DNA of 64,000 nucleotides from Chryseobacterium piscicola (GTDB lineage Bacteria > Bacteroidota > Bacteroidia > Flavobacteriales > Weeksellaceae): the NCBI RefSeq assembly GCF_900156685.1, contig NZ_FTOJ01000008.1:1-64000 (forward strand). The letters are read 5' to 3'. Shown in pieces: positions 9,362 to 19,124 of this stretch. A program made the translations under genes and the position numbers. The stretch's first letter is position 1. Every line of letters starts with the position of its first letter. The notes below the pieces were generated by a model that searched no databases, was not told the DNA's origin, and worked only from the letters and a program-made list of their open reading frames with translations.

Positions 9362-10402
9362 ATGACGAGTACATTTACTTTAAAAGTTGTTGAGATAAGA
9401 AGAGAAACAGAAGATACCGTTACTCTTTGCTTCAAACAACCTGCATTAAAGAAAATTAAATATTTTGCAGGTCAGTATATCACCTTAATTATGAGAATAA
9501 ACGGGAGAAGATATTTCAGACCTTATTCTTTTTCTTCGGCTCCTGGTATAGATCAGCATCTGGAAGTTACTGTGAAAAGAGTTCCATACGGAATTGTTTC
9601 AAATCATATCAATGATGTAGTGCAGGTAGGTGATACTATTGAGGTGCTTTCACCAATGGGAGATTTTACTGTGACTGAAGATTTCTCAGGAAAGAATATT
9701 TTCCTCTGGGGTACTGGAAGCGGAATAACCCCATTGATATCAATAGCAAAGTTTGCATTGAATAAATTATCGGATACGAAAGTTCATCTCATTTATGGAA
9801 ATAGAAATTTTGAAACAACTATATTTCTTGATCAAATTGATTTTCTAAAAAAAACATTTCATTCAAGATTCGAAGCAATTCATTTTCATACCTTACTTAC
9901 CGTAGAAGAAAACTTTCCGCATATAGTGCAGGGTAGAATTGATGAAGTAAAAGCTTTGAAAATACTTTCAGAACATCCAAATTTTAATGAACAGATTCAT
10001 TATATATGCGGTCCTTTCGGTTTGAAAGAATCAGTGAAAAAAGCACTTTTCTCGTGCGGATTATCTGAAGAAGCTGTTTATACCGAAGATTTTGAAATGA
10101 TAAAAAATGAAGAAGACTTTAAAGATATTCAAACTACGGTAATTGGGATTGAATATGAAGGAAATAGAACAGATATTGAAATAATAAAAGGAAAAAGCAT
10201 TCTTGAAGCAGCTTTAGATGCAGGATTAGATTTGCCTTATTCTTGCCAGACAGGAAACTGCAGTATCTGTAAAGGAAACTTAATAGATGGTAATGCCAAA
10301 ATGATTGGCCTTAAAGAATCACATAGTAGTAGTCTTTCTGATGACGAATTACTTTTATGCTGTGCTTATCCTTTAAATAATAAAGTTTTAATTAGAATAT
10401 AA
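9362..10402 (+). CDS. CDP-6-deoxy-glucoseen reductase-like flavo-iron-sulfur protein (E3)
   Basis: The order is an FAD domain (RPYSFSSAP near 58-66), an NAD(P) domain (GTGSGITPLISIAK) and a C-terminal plant-type [2Fe-2S] domain with Cys295, Cys300, Cys303 and Cys333 or 334. Its position directly before rfbF, rfbG and rfbH homologues points to E3, which passes electrons from NAD(P)H to E1 in C3 deoxygenation of CDP-4-keto-6-deoxyglucose. As I recall, classical AscD/RfbI carries its ferredoxin domain at the N-terminus. Here it is C-terminal, as in PaaE-type reductases, so this seems to be another architecture in the same role. A second PaaE-like reductase lies at 33805-34869. Confidence 0.75.
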   Translation: MTSTFTLKVVEIRRETEDTVTLCFKQPALKKIKYFAGQYITLIMRINGRRYFRPYSFSSAPGIDQHLEVTVKRVPYGIVSNHINDVVQVGDTIEVLSPMGDFTVTEDFSGKNIFLWGTGSGITPLISIAKFALNKLSDTKVHLIYGNRNFETTIFLDQIDFLKKTFHSRFEAIHFHTLLTVEENFPHIVQGRIDEVKALKILSEHPNFNEQIHYICGPFGLKESVKKALFSCGLSEEAVYTEDFEMIKNEEDFKDIQTTVIGIEYEGNRTDIEIIKGKSILEAALDAGLDLPYSCQTGNCSICKGNLIDGNAKMIGLKESHSSSLSDDELLLCCAYPLNNKVLIRI

Positions 10403-10411
10403 CATCATTAT

Positions 10412-11188
10412 ATGAAAGTAGTTATTTTAGCAGGGGGTTTAGGAACTAGGCTTATGGAAGAAACAGAAGCACGTCCCAAGCCAATGGTAGAAATTGGAGG
10501 AAAACCAATTCTATGGCATATTATGAAAATCTATGAGACCTATGGGTACAACGATTTTGTTTTATGTCTTGGTTATAAAGCACAATCAATTAAAGAATAT
10601 TTTCTTAATTATTATCTTTATAATTCAGACGTTACCATAGAACTAGAAAAAAATAAAGTTGATGTGCACTTTTCAAATTCTGAATCTTTTAAAGTAACTC
10701 TTGTTGATACAGGTTTGATGACAAACACAGCGGGTAGAATAAAAAAAATTCAAAAATACGTCAAAGATGAAACTTTCATGCTTACCTACGGTGACGGAGT
10801 ATCAGACGTGAATATTACAAACTTGGTAGAGTTTCATAAAACTCATGGCAAACTAGCTACATTGACGAGTATACAGACTCCTGGAAGATTTGGTAATATT
10901 GAGATGGATGATGAAGGTAATGTAGATTATTTTGTAGAAAAACCTCAAGGAGACGGAATGTGGATTAATGGAGGTTTTTTTGTTCTGGAACCAGGTATAT
11001 TTAATTATCTTGAAGGGGATATGGATGATATACAATGGGAAAAAAAACCTTTGATAGAGATTGCTAATGATGGGCAATTGTCTGCATATAAGCATCATGG
11101 TTTTTGGAAGCCAATGGATGCTTTGCGAGATAGAATTGAACTAGAGCAACTTTGGAGTTCTGGTAATGCTAAATGGAAAATTTGGTAA
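10412..11188 (+). CDS. rfbF: glucose-1-phosphate cytidylyltransferase
   Basis: The start has the pyrophosphorylase motif VVILAGGLGTRL (3-14) followed by RPKPMVEIGGKPILWHIMK, characteristic of RfbF/DdhA. TYGDGVSDVN and the 258-residue length agree. It makes CDP-glucose from CTP and glucose-1-P, the first step of the CDP-3,6-dideoxyhexose pathway. It lies 9 bases after the E3-like gene and 1 base before the likely start of the dehydratase. Confidence 0.93.
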   Translation: MKVVILAGGLGTRLMEETEARPKPMVEIGGKPILWHIMKIYETYGYNDFVLCLGYKAQSIKEYFLNYYLYNSDVTIELEKNKVDVHFSNSESFKVTLVDTGLMTNTAGRIKKIQKYVKDETFMLTYGDGVSDVNITNLVEFHKTHGKLATLTSIQTPGRFGNIEMDDEGNVDYFVEKPQGDGMWINGGFFVLEPGIFNYLEGDMDDIQWEKKPLIEIANDGQLSAYKHHGFWKPMDALRDRIELEQLWSSGNAKWKIW

Positions 11189-11189
11189 T

Positions 11190-12272
11190 ATGACTGAGGA
11201 ACTGAAGAATATATATTCTGGGAAAAAAGTTTTCCTTACAGGGCATACTGGCTTCAAAGGAGCTTGGATGCTTAAACTGCTTTCGATGCTGGGCGCTGAA
11301 GTGAAAGGATACGCATTGGAACCTAAAACAAGCGAAGATTTATTTTACCTTATTAAAGGTAACGAGATTTGTCATTCTGTAATAGCTGATTTAAGAAATA
11401 AAGAAGTTTTAGAAAAGCAAATTGTAGATTTTCAGCCAGATTTTATTTTTCATTTGGCGGCACAGCCTTTAGTAAGAGTGTCTTACGAAATACCAGCTGA
11501 AACTTTCGATGTAAACGTAATCGGTACTGCTAATGTACTGGATGGTGCTAGACAATTAAAAAAATCTTGCACGATAGTCCTCATTACTACAGACAAAGTT
11601 TATCATAATAATGAATGGGAATATCCTTATAGAGAAAATGACCGCTTAGGTGGCTACGATCCTTATAGTGCAAGCAAAGCCTGCTGTGAAATTCTTATCA
11701 GCTCATACAGAAATTCATTCTTTAATCCTAAAGATTATAATTCTCATAAAAAATCTTTAGTTGTAGCAAGAGCAGGAAATGTAATAGGTGGAGGAGACTG
11801 GTCTGAAGATAGATTGATTCCAGATTTTGTAAAAGCTTTAATGAATAATAAGCCTGTAATACTAAGAAATCCAAATGCTGTAAGACCTTGGCAACACGTT
11901 TTAGAACCCATCACAGGGTATCTTTTGTTAGGTGCAAAGTTATACAATACTCCTTTAGGATATTCAGAGGCTTACAACTTAGGTCCAAATACTTCTGATA
12001 CTTTTCCTGTCGTAGACATGGTAAAATATGCTATAGAATCTTTTGGAAGCGGTACTTACGAAATTTTTAGTACAGATAATCAACCCCACGAAGCAGGCCT
12101 CCTGAAGCTGGATATCAGCAAAATTATTGCGGAAACAAGGTGGATGCCTAAACTAAATGCTGAAAATGCCGTAAAACTTACAATAGATTGGTATAAAGCT
12201 TTTATAAATAAAGGTGAGATGAATCTCTTTACAGAAGAACAAATAAAAAGTTTTTTAGTATATGGCCAGTAA
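11190..12272 (+). CDS. rfbG: CDP-glucose 4,6-dehydratase
   Basis: An extended SDR enzyme with the family-specific NAD motif FLTGHTGFKGAW near residue 15 and the active-site YSASK. ITTDKVYHN and VRPWQHVLEP are also typical of RfbG/DdhB. It converts CDP-glucose to CDP-4-keto-6-deoxyglucose. The frame opens at 11166 inside rfbF, but ATG 11190 starts right after the rfbF stop and gives a normal 360-residue enzyme. Its 3' end overlaps the next gene by 11 bases. Confidence 0.93.
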   Translation: MTEELKNIYSGKKVFLTGHTGFKGAWMLKLLSMLGAEVKGYALEPKTSEDLFYLIKGNEICHSVIADLRNKEVLEKQIVDFQPDFIFHLAAQPLVRVSYEIPAETFDVNVIGTANVLDGARQLKKSCTIVLITTDKVYHNNEWEYPYRENDRLGGYDPYSASKACCEILISSYRNSFFNPKDYNSHKKSLVVARAGNVIGGGDWSEDRLIPDFVKALMNNKPVILRNPNAVRPWQHVLEPITGYLLLGAKLYNTPLGYSEAYNLGPNTSDTFPVVDMVKYAIESFGSGTYEIFSTDNQPHEAGLLKLDISKIIAETRWMPKLNAENAVKLTIDWYKAFINKGEMNLFTEEQIKSFLVYGQ

Positions 12273-13137
12273 CATTCTGCTCACAGGAGCTAGTGGTTTT
12301 CTGGGAAGTCATATTCTTAAAGAACTGTTACAAAAAAAATATAATGTTGTTATTTTAAAAAGAGAAGAATCTAATCTTTATAGAATAGAAAATCTTAAAA
12401 ATTTCTCTGTTTTTACTTTAAAAAAAGACTATTCGAATTTTAATGAGTTGTTTACTCACTTTAAAATAGATACAATTATCCATTTGGCTACAGAGTACGG
12501 AAGAAATTTATCTTTTTCAAAAGTACTTGAGGCCAATGTTTTGTTACCGATAAAACTTTTGGAAGCATCTAATAAGACTCATCTTAAATTGTTTGTAAAC
12601 ACAGATAGTTTTTTCAGTAAATTCTCAGATTATCAATATTTACAACCTTACATAAAAACCAAAAAAATATTTCTTGACTATCTGAAAGATATTGAAGATG
12701 TGAAAGTAATTAATCTCCAGCTAGAGCATATATATGGAGAATTTGATTCAGATAGTAAATTTATTACCTCTGTAATGAAACAGATGATTAATAATGTAGA
12801 AAATATAGAATTGAGTGCGGGAGAGCAAAAAAGAGATTTTGTATATGTAGCCGATGTAGTAAGCGCATACATGAAAATTCTTGAGAAAGAGAATGAGTTA
12901 CCTTTTTTTGAAACATTTGAAGTAGGGACTGGTCACTCTCTATCTGTAAGAGAATTTGTAGAAAAAATGTATAGCACTACAAAATCTGAATCTAATTTGT
13001 TATTCGGAAAATTAACGACTAGAATAAATGAAATTCAAGATTCAAAAGCAAATAACTTATCCCTTAAAAACTTAGGTTGGAATCCTATTTATACCCATAA
13101 AGCTGCATTAGAAAGAATATTAAAATTAGAAAATTAG
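12262..13137 (+). CDS. NAD(P)-dependent sugar epimerase/reductase, CDP-abequose or paratose synthase-like
   Basis: An extended SDR protein of 291 residues with TGASGFLGSH at about 8-17, a Ser/Asp stretch NTDSFF and active-site YIKTK. QKRDFVYVADVVSAY is the substrate-side motif of the epimerase family. Between rfbG and rfbH homologues it most likely does the final 4-keto reduction to CDP-abequose or CDP-paratose. Which isomer forms cannot be read from sequence by eye. It overlaps rfbG by 11 bases. Confidence 0.7.
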   Translation: MASNILLTGASGFLGSHILKELLQKKYNVVILKREESNLYRIENLKNFSVFTLKKDYSNFNELFTHFKIDTIIHLATEYGRNLSFSKVLEANVLLPIKLLEASNKTHLKLFVNTDSFFSKFSDYQYLQPYIKTKKIFLDYLKDIEDVKVINLQLEHIYGEFDSDSKFITSVMKQMINNVENIELSAGEQKRDFVYVADVVSAYMKILEKENELPFFETFEVGTGHSLSVREFVEKMYSTTKSESNLLFGKLTTRINEIQDSKANNLSLKNLGWNPIYTHKAALERILKLEN

Positions 13138-13143
13138 AAAATA

Positions 13144-14445
13144 ATGAAAAATATTGAAGATAAAAATATCATAGAAAGTCTTAGGAGTATTGCACAAAAC
13201 AAAACAACACAGAATATAGTTGCAGGAGAAAACTATATACCCGTAACAGGTAAAGTTTTGGATGCCGATGATATATTAATGGGAGTAGACGCAGCACTAG
13301 ACGGTTGGCTTACTGCAGGAAGGTTTGCCAATAAATTTGAAGCTGATTTTGCAGCGTATTTTGGCGCTCATAGATCTTTGCTAGTCAACTCAGGATCATC
13401 TGCAAATCTTGTTGCATTCTATGCACTTACATCTCCTAAATTGGGAGACCGTGCTATAAAACCCGGAGATGAAGTAATCACCGTTGCTGCCGGTTTTCCT
13501 ACTACAGTCAATCCAATTATTCAGTTTGGAGCAATTCCTGTTTTTATAGATGTAGATATTGCAACGCATAATGTAAAAGCAGATATGATTGAGGCAGCAG
13601 TAAGTCCAAAAACAAAGGCAATAATGATTGCACATTCTTTAGGAAACCCTTTTGATTTGGATGAAGTAATGCGTGTTGCAAAAAAATATAACCTTTGGGT
13701 TGTAGAAGACGACTGCGACTCACTCGGTGCTACCTATAAAGGTAAAAAAACAGGAACCTTTGGTGATTTATCTACCTTTTCTTTTTACCCTGCACATCAT
13801 ATTACCATGGGTGAAGGAGGAGCTGTTTTAATAAATAATCCCATTTTATCAAAAATTGCAGAGAGCTTCCGAGATTGGGGTAGAGACTGCTACTGTGAAC
13901 CAGGAAAAGACGATACTTGCGGTTGTAGATTCGGACAGCAATTGGGCACACTACCTTACGGATACGATCATAAATATACCTATTCTCACATAGGATTCAA
14001 CCTGAAGGTTACTGATATGCAAGCTGCCTTTGGTCTGTCTCAAATCAATAAAATTGATGCTTTTGTTCAAAAACGTAAAGAAAATTATGCAGCATTGTAT
14101 GAAAGAATGAAAGAATTTGAGGAAATTTTTATTTTACCAGAACCCACTCCCAACACAGAACCATCATGGTTTGGTTTTTTATTGACATTGCGTGAAGGAG
14201 ATTCTAATGATAGACACATGCTGGTGCAGCATTTAGAGAAAAACAAAATTGGTACACGTCTTCTCTTTGGTGGTAACCTACTGAGACAGCCGGCTTACGC
14301 GGATATCAATCACAGAGTTGTAGGTACATTAGAAAATACAGATACAATTATGAATCAATCTTTTTGGCTAGGAGTATGGCCAGGATTGAATGAATCTCAC
14401 TATGATTACATAGCCAAAGTAATAAGGGAATACCTGAACTCATAA
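13144..14445 (+). CDS. rfbH: CDP-4-keto-6-deoxyglucose 3-dehydratase (E1)
   Basis: This is a DegT-fold PLP/PMP enzyme in which the usual catalytic Lys is His: the motif is [13 protein letters not shown] with His218 at the Lys position, the hallmark of E1/RfbH. A [2Fe-2S] site is visible as DCYC...CGC (Cys249, Cys251, Cys259, Cys261). E1 removes the C3 hydroxyl using PMP and electrons from E3. The length (433 aa) is normal. Its TAA overlaps the ATG of the flippase gene (TAATG), so the pathway genes and flippase are coupled. Confidence 0.95.
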   Translation: MKNIEDKNIIESLRSIAQNKTTQNIVAGENYIPVTGKVLDADDILMGVDAALDGWLTAGRFANKFEADFAAYFGAHRSLLVNSGSSANLVAFYALTSPKLGDRAIKPGDEVITVAAGFPTTVNPIIQFGAIPVFIDVDIATHNVKADMIEAAVSPKTKAIMIAHSLGNPFDLDEVMRVAKKYNLWVVEDDCDSLGATYKGKKTGTFGDLSTFSFYPAHHITMGEGGAVLINNPILSKIAESFRDWGRDCYCEPGKDDTCGCRFGQQLGTLPYGYDHKYTYSHIGFNLKVTDMQAAFGLSQINKIDAFVQKRKENYAALYERMKEFEEIFILPEPTPNTEPSWFGFLLTLREGDSNDRHMLVQHLEKNKIGTRLLFGGNLLRQPAYADINHRVVGTLENTDTIMNQSFWLGVWPGLNESHYDYIAKVIREYLNS

Positions 14446-15797
14446 TGATTGTACAAGCAAAAAATCTTATTTCCAAAATAGGAATAGATGGTGCTGTGTT
14501 TTTCACAGTGATGTCTAAAGTTTTGCAGGCAGGTGGAGGTGTTATTTCTATAGTGTTTATTGCCAGATATTTATCGAAGGTAGAACAAGGATATTATTAC
14601 ACTTTTGGAAGCATACTAGCAATTCAAATTTTTTTTGAGTTGGGATTTACTGGTATAATAACTCAATATGTAGCTCATGAGAAGGCACTATTAACCTGGA
14701 AGGATGAAATCTATTTAATTGGCGACCAAAAAGCTTTATCGCGAATGTCTTCTCTTTTAAGATTTTGTCTTAAATGGTTTGGTGTACTCTCAGTAGCTCT
14801 GTTTTTGGGATTACTGCTTGCTGGCTATTCTTTTTTTGAAAATTACGGTGATGGTAATTCTTCGGTAGAATGGAGGATGCCTTGGTTTATAATGTCATTT
14901 TATACAGCAATAACTTTGGTAATGTCACCCATCTTTGCATTTTTAGAAGGATTAGGGAAAGTGAAGCAAATAGCACAAATTAGATTAATTCAGCAGTGTG
15001 TACAGTTGCTCATCATGTTTGCACTGTTAATATTTGGAGCCAAACTTTTTGCAAGCCCCATCTCAGTCTTAATTTCACTTATTGTACCAATATTTCTATT
15101 ATTTTTCAGATCCGAAAAAAAAATATTGAAAAACCTGTGGGTCTCTATTGGAGAATGGAAAGTAGATTACAGAAAAGAAATATTTCCTTTTCAATGGAGA
15201 ATAGCTTTAAGTTGGATAAGTGGATATTTTATGTTTCAGCTTTTTAATCCAGTTATTTTTGCAACTGAAGGGGCTAAAGTTGCTGGGCAAATGGGAATGA
15301 CTTTATCTGTACTTGGGGGAGTTTTATCGGTAGCACTAAGCTGGGTAAGTACAAAAGTTCCTTTGTTTTCAGGATTAATTGCTCAAAAGAATTATGTTAC
15401 TCTAGATCGTGTTTTTTACAAAACATTAATTCAGGCTTCCACAGTTTGTCTTTTTTGTATATTAATTTTCATAGGAGGGGTTTATGTGTTAAAATATTAC
15501 AATACCCCATCTGGAGATAGATTTTTACCACTATATCTTGTGATACTTTTAGCGCTCTGTACATTTACCACACAGTTAATTAATGCTTTAGCAACCTATC
15601 TCAGATGTCATAAAAAGGAGCCGTTTTTAGTTTATTCTATTGTAATGGGATTGCTTACTGCGGGATCTATTTTTCTATTTGGGCATCTTTACGGAATCGA
15701 TGGTATTGTAGGAGGATATGCTTTTTTAACAGTAATTGTAAGCTTTATGTGGGCCCTGTACATTTTTAAAACAAAAAAGAATAATTGGCATGGATAA
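14445..15797 (+). CDS. wzx: lipid-linked repeat-unit flippase, Wzx-like
   Basis: A 450-residue very hydrophobic protein with about 12 predicted membrane segments and the polysaccharide-transport layout of the MOP superfamily. An early KVLQAGGGVISIVFIARYL stretch is typical of Wzx N-termini. In the family it moves undecaprenyl-PP-linked repeat units across the inner membrane. It starts on the rfbH stop codon and overlaps the next glycosyltransferase by 8 bases. A second flippase-like gene is at 44521-45996. Confidence 0.85.
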   Translation: MIVQAKNLISKIGIDGAVFFTVMSKVLQAGGGVISIVFIARYLSKVEQGYYYTFGSILAIQIFFELGFTGIITQYVAHEKALLTWKDEIYLIGDQKALSRMSSLLRFCLKWFGVLSVALFLGLLLAGYSFFENYGDGNSSVEWRMPWFIMSFYTAITLVMSPIFAFLEGLGKVKQIAQIRLIQQCVQLLIMFALLIFGAKLFASPISVLISLIVPIFLLFFRSEKKILKNLWVSIGEWKVDYRKEIFPFQWRIALSWISGYFMFQLFNPVIFATEGAKVAGQMGMTLSVLGGVLSVALSWVSTKVPLFSGLIAQKNYVTLDRVFYKTLIQASTVCLFCILIFIGGVYVLKYYNTPSGDRFLPLYLVILLALCTFTTQLINALATYLRCHKKEPFLVYSIVMGLLTAGSIFLFGHLYGIDGIVGGYAFLTVIVSFMWALYIFKTKKNNWHG

Positions 15798-16695
15798 ACA
15801 AAAACTACTATCCATTTGTATTCCTACTTATAATCGGGCTGATATATTAAATCGTACGCTACGAAGTCTAACAACTAATCCTGATTATAATCCAGATTTA
15901 ATAGAAATAGTTATTTCTGATAACTGTTCAACGGATAATACAAAAGAAGTTGTTGCAATGTATCCTGATATAAAATATTATTGTAATGATGAAAATATAA
16001 AGGATTATAACTTTACAAAGGCAATAGAATATGGTACAGCAAAATATGTAAGATTATTTAATGATACTTTGCTTTTTAATTTTGGTGAGTTAGAGTGTAT
16101 GCTTCGTACTATCAAAAAATACGAAAAAGCTAATGTAAATTTATTTTTCTACAAAAACACATGGTTGCACTCAGATTCAAATATTACTATATCTACGCTA
16201 AAAGAATATTTTAAGGAAGTAAGCTTCTATAGTACATGGATTGCAAATACCGGATTTTGGTTGGAAGACTTTAAAAAAATTGAGAATAAAAATCTTTATA
16301 GTTATTTGCAGTTTCCTCAGTTAGAATGGAATTATAGAATTGTAGAAAATGGTAAAAAAACAGTCATATATTTTTCAAATATCTTCGAGACATTACAACC
16401 ACCTAATAAAGGTGGATATAACTTTTTTAATACTTTCATAAATAAGTATTTATACATTGTAAAAAAACAAAGAATCGGTATTTTGAATTATGAACTTGAA
16501 AAGTTCAGATTGTTTCGGCATTTCATCTATAATTATCTTGTAGTATTTTTTATAGTTAATAAAGGTGAATATAGTTTTGAAACTAAGGGAGTTGCCAAAA
16601 TCATTTTTTCAAAATATTGGTATAATTTATATATTTATCCAATTTTAGTTATGTTTATTATAAAAAAAATCACAAATAAATGCAAGCAAGAGTAA
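15790..16695 (+). CDS. family 2 glycosyltransferase
   Basis: A GT-A fold start is clear: LLSICIPTYNRADIL (5-19), then EIVISDNCSTDNT. RLFNDT stands where a DxD-like metal site is expected. The C-terminal part is basic with one or two hydrophobic stretches near the end, suggesting inner-membrane association. Its place next to the dideoxyhexose genes and flippase resembles RfbV-type abequosyltransferases, so it may add the dideoxyhexose; that is inference from position. It overlaps neighbours by 8 and 16 bases. Confidence 0.75.
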   Translation: MDKQKLLSICIPTYNRADILNRTLRSLTTNPDYNPDLIEIVISDNCSTDNTKEVVAMYPDIKYYCNDENIKDYNFTKAIEYGTAKYVRLFNDTLLFNFGELECMLRTIKKYEKANVNLFFYKNTWLHSDSNITISTLKEYFKEVSFYSTWIANTGFWLEDFKKIENKNLYSYLQFPQLEWNYRIVENGKKTVIYFSNIFETLQPPNKGGYNFFNTFINKYLYIVKKQRIGILNYELEKFRLFRHFIYNYLVVFFIVNKGEYSFETKGVAKIIFSKYWYNLYIYPILVMFIIKKITNKCKQE

Positions 16696-17771
16696 TAGCA
16701 CTATATCTACCACAATATCACCCTATTCCAGAAAACGATCAATGGTGGGGAAAAGGATTTACCGAGTGGACGAATGTAGGAAAAGCAAAACCATTATTTA
16801 AAAATCACTATCAGCCTAGAGTACCTAAAGATTTAGGTTACTATGATTTGCGTGTTCCGGAAACCAGAAAAGCGCAGGCAGATATGGCTAGAGAATATGG
16901 TGTAGAAGGATTTTGTTATTGGCATTATTGGTTTGGTAATGGCAAAAGACTTATAGAAAGACCTTTTAATGAAGTAGTCAACTCAGGAGAGCCAGATTTC
17001 CCATTTTGTTTAGCCTGGGCTAATGAATCTTGGAAAGGTTTTGACCATGGCTTGAAAAATAGAAATATGCTTATTGAGCAGCTTTATCCTGGTGAAGAAG
17101 ATTACACAAATCATTTTTATGAATTACTGCCAGCATTTAAAGATAAAAGGTATATTCAAGTTCAGGGTAAGCCACTTTTTATGATTTATAAACCTTTGGC
17201 AAGTGAAGAAATTAAAACCTTCATTAAAGTATGGAGAAAACTAGCGAAAGAAAATGGTCTTGAAGATTTTTATTTCATTGGGCATAGTAATAATTCAACA
17301 GTATCTGTGGAAGATGTACTTAAAACCGGTGTAGATGCAGTAAATACAGTAAGATTAGATTATTATCAAATTAAAGAGAGAGGACAATTTGAACGTTTAG
17401 TACAAAATCTACGTAAGCAGTTTTTAAGTACAGCCCAAAGATACAGTTACAAAAAAGTTTCTAAGTCTTTTGTAGCACCAGAAATAGATACAAAAGACAA
17501 TGTTTATCCGTCTATTGTTTCAGGATGGGATCATACACCGAGAAGTCATAAAGAAGGTTTGGTTTTAACAGATTTTACGCCCGAAAACTTTGATACACAC
17601 GTACAGGATGTACTTAAAATTGTGGAAAATAAGCCAGATGAACACAAAATAGTTTTCATTAAATCTTGGAATGAGTGGGCAGAAGGAAATTACATGGAGC
17701 CGGATATAAAATGGGGACTAAAATTTTTAGAAGTTTTGAAAAAGAACCTACACAATAATTTGAAGAAATAA
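16680..17771 (+). CDS. WbsX-like protein (GH99-like fold)
   Basis: The N-terminus RVIALYLPQYHPIPEND and the motifs GKGFTEWTNV, CYWHYWFGNGK, FCLAWANESW and KSWNEWAEGNYMEPD are the full signature of the WbsX family in O-antigen loci. These proteins have a GH99-like barrel and are usually annotated as glycosyltransferases, but their reaction is uncertain. At 363 residues it is complete. It overlaps the upstream gene by 16 bases. Confidence 0.85.
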   Translation: MQARVIALYLPQYHPIPENDQWWGKGFTEWTNVGKAKPLFKNHYQPRVPKDLGYYDLRVPETRKAQADMAREYGVEGFCYWHYWFGNGKRLIERPFNEVVNSGEPDFPFCLAWANESWKGFDHGLKNRNMLIEQLYPGEEDYTNHFYELLPAFKDKRYIQVQGKPLFMIYKPLASEEIKTFIKVWRKLAKENGLEDFYFIGHSNNSTVSVEDVLKTGVDAVNTVRLDYYQIKERGQFERLVQNLRKQFLSTAQRYSYKKVSKSFVAPEIDTKDNVYPSIVSGWDHTPRSHKEGLVLTDFTPENFDTHVQDVLKIVENKPDEHKIVFIKSWNEWAEGNYMEPDIKWGLKFLEVLKKNLHNNLKK

Positions 17772-17810
17772 AGAATACTTGAAAAGAATTTTTAATTCAT
17801 ATTTTTCTTA

Positions 17811-18941
17811 ATGAAAAAAGTAGCATTTATAGATACTCAGTCTGTAGGAAATTTCCATGAAATCTTCAACCTTTCTCTTTTATATATCATGTCGCAATCA
17901 TTTGAGAGGGTTGAATATTTTGCCAGCAAATCTTCAATTGAAAATCTGAAGTCTAAAATTTCATCAAACCCAACACCGGAAAACATTATTTTTAAACAGA
18001 TTTATGTTCCAGAAGGTAGCACATCATGGCAGATTATGCTAAGAAATCTTTATGGAGCAATCAAGACATTTTTTCTTATTATAAGATTCAGAAAAAACAA
18101 AATATTTCTAGGATCACTTAATTCATTTTCTACACCGTATCTAAATCTAGTTTCACGAGTGTTAAAAACGGAGATCAATATAGTTTGCCACGGTGAGCTA
18201 GAATATGTAATAAAAAAAGATATTCCGTTGTTTAAACCATTAAGAATATACAAGAAACTTATTTTTTCATTTCTTCAGAAAAAGATTCATCCAGGTATTA
18301 CGCTGCTGCTGCTGGGAGATTCTATCCGGACCAATCTTGTTGCCTTATTTCCTCAAAATAGCAACCGATATTCTGTAATGAACCATCCTTATTTTTTTAA
18401 GAAAAACAACACAAAGCCTAAAGAAAAAAGCAAAATTCTTAATTTGGGCGTAGTAGGGTTTGTATCAAAAGAAAAAGGGATAGACGATTTTTTTCTTCTT
18501 GCAGAATATCTTCGGGAAGATATTGAGAAGAAAAATCTTAAATTGAATATAATCGGCTCACACAATTATAATATAGCAGATTATCCTTTAGTAAATTTTA
18601 TTGCTAATAAGTCTGAAAAGTTAACCATAGATCGTTTTAATAATGAGATTGAAAAACTAGATGCTGTACTATTTTTTTATAACAGTACTATGTATAAATT
18701 AACTGCCAGCGGAGCAATCTTTGATGCAATAAACAATAAAAAGAAAATTATAAGCTTAGATAATGACTACTTTAGATCTGTTTTAGGCGATAGTAATATT
18801 GGGATAGTTTGCAATAATATAGGTGAAATGAAAAAAGTAATTGAGGAAATAATATCTGGTAAAAATAGTTTTTATTCTACAGATGCTGAGTTTGAAGAGA
18901 TTCAATCCAGATACGATTACAAAAATATTCTTTTACCCTGA
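17811..18941 (+). CDS. putative glycosyltransferase, GT4-like
   Basis: I recognise no strict signature, but the 376-residue protein has a two-lobed layout. An N-terminal half with VCHGELEYV is followed by a second Rossmann-like half starting ILNLGVVGFVSKEKGIDDF and containing a central LNIIGSH strand. KLTASGAIFDAINNKKKIISLD resembles the C-terminal donor-binding part of GT-B enzymes. Its position among transferases supports the call. Donor and acceptor are unknown. Confidence 0.6.
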   Translation: MKKVAFIDTQSVGNFHEIFNLSLLYIMSQSFERVEYFASKSSIENLKSKISSNPTPENIIFKQIYVPEGSTSWQIMLRNLYGAIKTFFLIIRFRKNKIFLGSLNSFSTPYLNLVSRVLKTEINIVCHGELEYVIKKDIPLFKPLRIYKKLIFSFLQKKIHPGITLLLLGDSIRTNLVALFPQNSNRYSVMNHPYFFKKNNTKPKEKSKILNLGVVGFVSKEKGIDDFFLLAEYLREDIEKKNLKLNIIGSHNYNIADYPLVNFIANKSEKLTIDRFNNEIEKLDAVLFFYNSTMYKLTASGAIFDAINNKKKIISLDNDYFRSVLGDSNIGIVCNNIGEMKKVIEEIISGKNSFYSTDAEFEEIQSRYDYKNILLP

Positions 18942-19124
18942 ATGCTGTCCATTAATACTTGAAAGACGATATTATGAAGTATAGAGAAATATTGAGCAAA
19001 CTATATTCTTAAAACTGAATATAATCTAAAGATTAAATTATCTTTGTTTATATTTAAAATCCAACTTTAAAGTGATTATAAATCAGGTAATCGCGGATTA
19101 CTATAAAACTGTTTTTAAACATAA
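18942..19124. other. intergenic spacer with a -7-like box and a small palindrome
   Basis: This 183-base spacer holds TATCTTTG at 19039-19046, a match to the Bacteroidetes -7 box without a clear -33 element. GTAATC-GCG-GATTAC at 19087-19101 is a perfect 6-base inverted repeat about 24 bases before the polymerase start. They could be a promoter and an operator or small hairpin controlling the polymerase gene. Confidence 0.35.

Noticed and set aside
14996-15247. 83-codon plus-strand frame
   Set aside because: Out-of-frame shadow of the Wzx gene with no start context.
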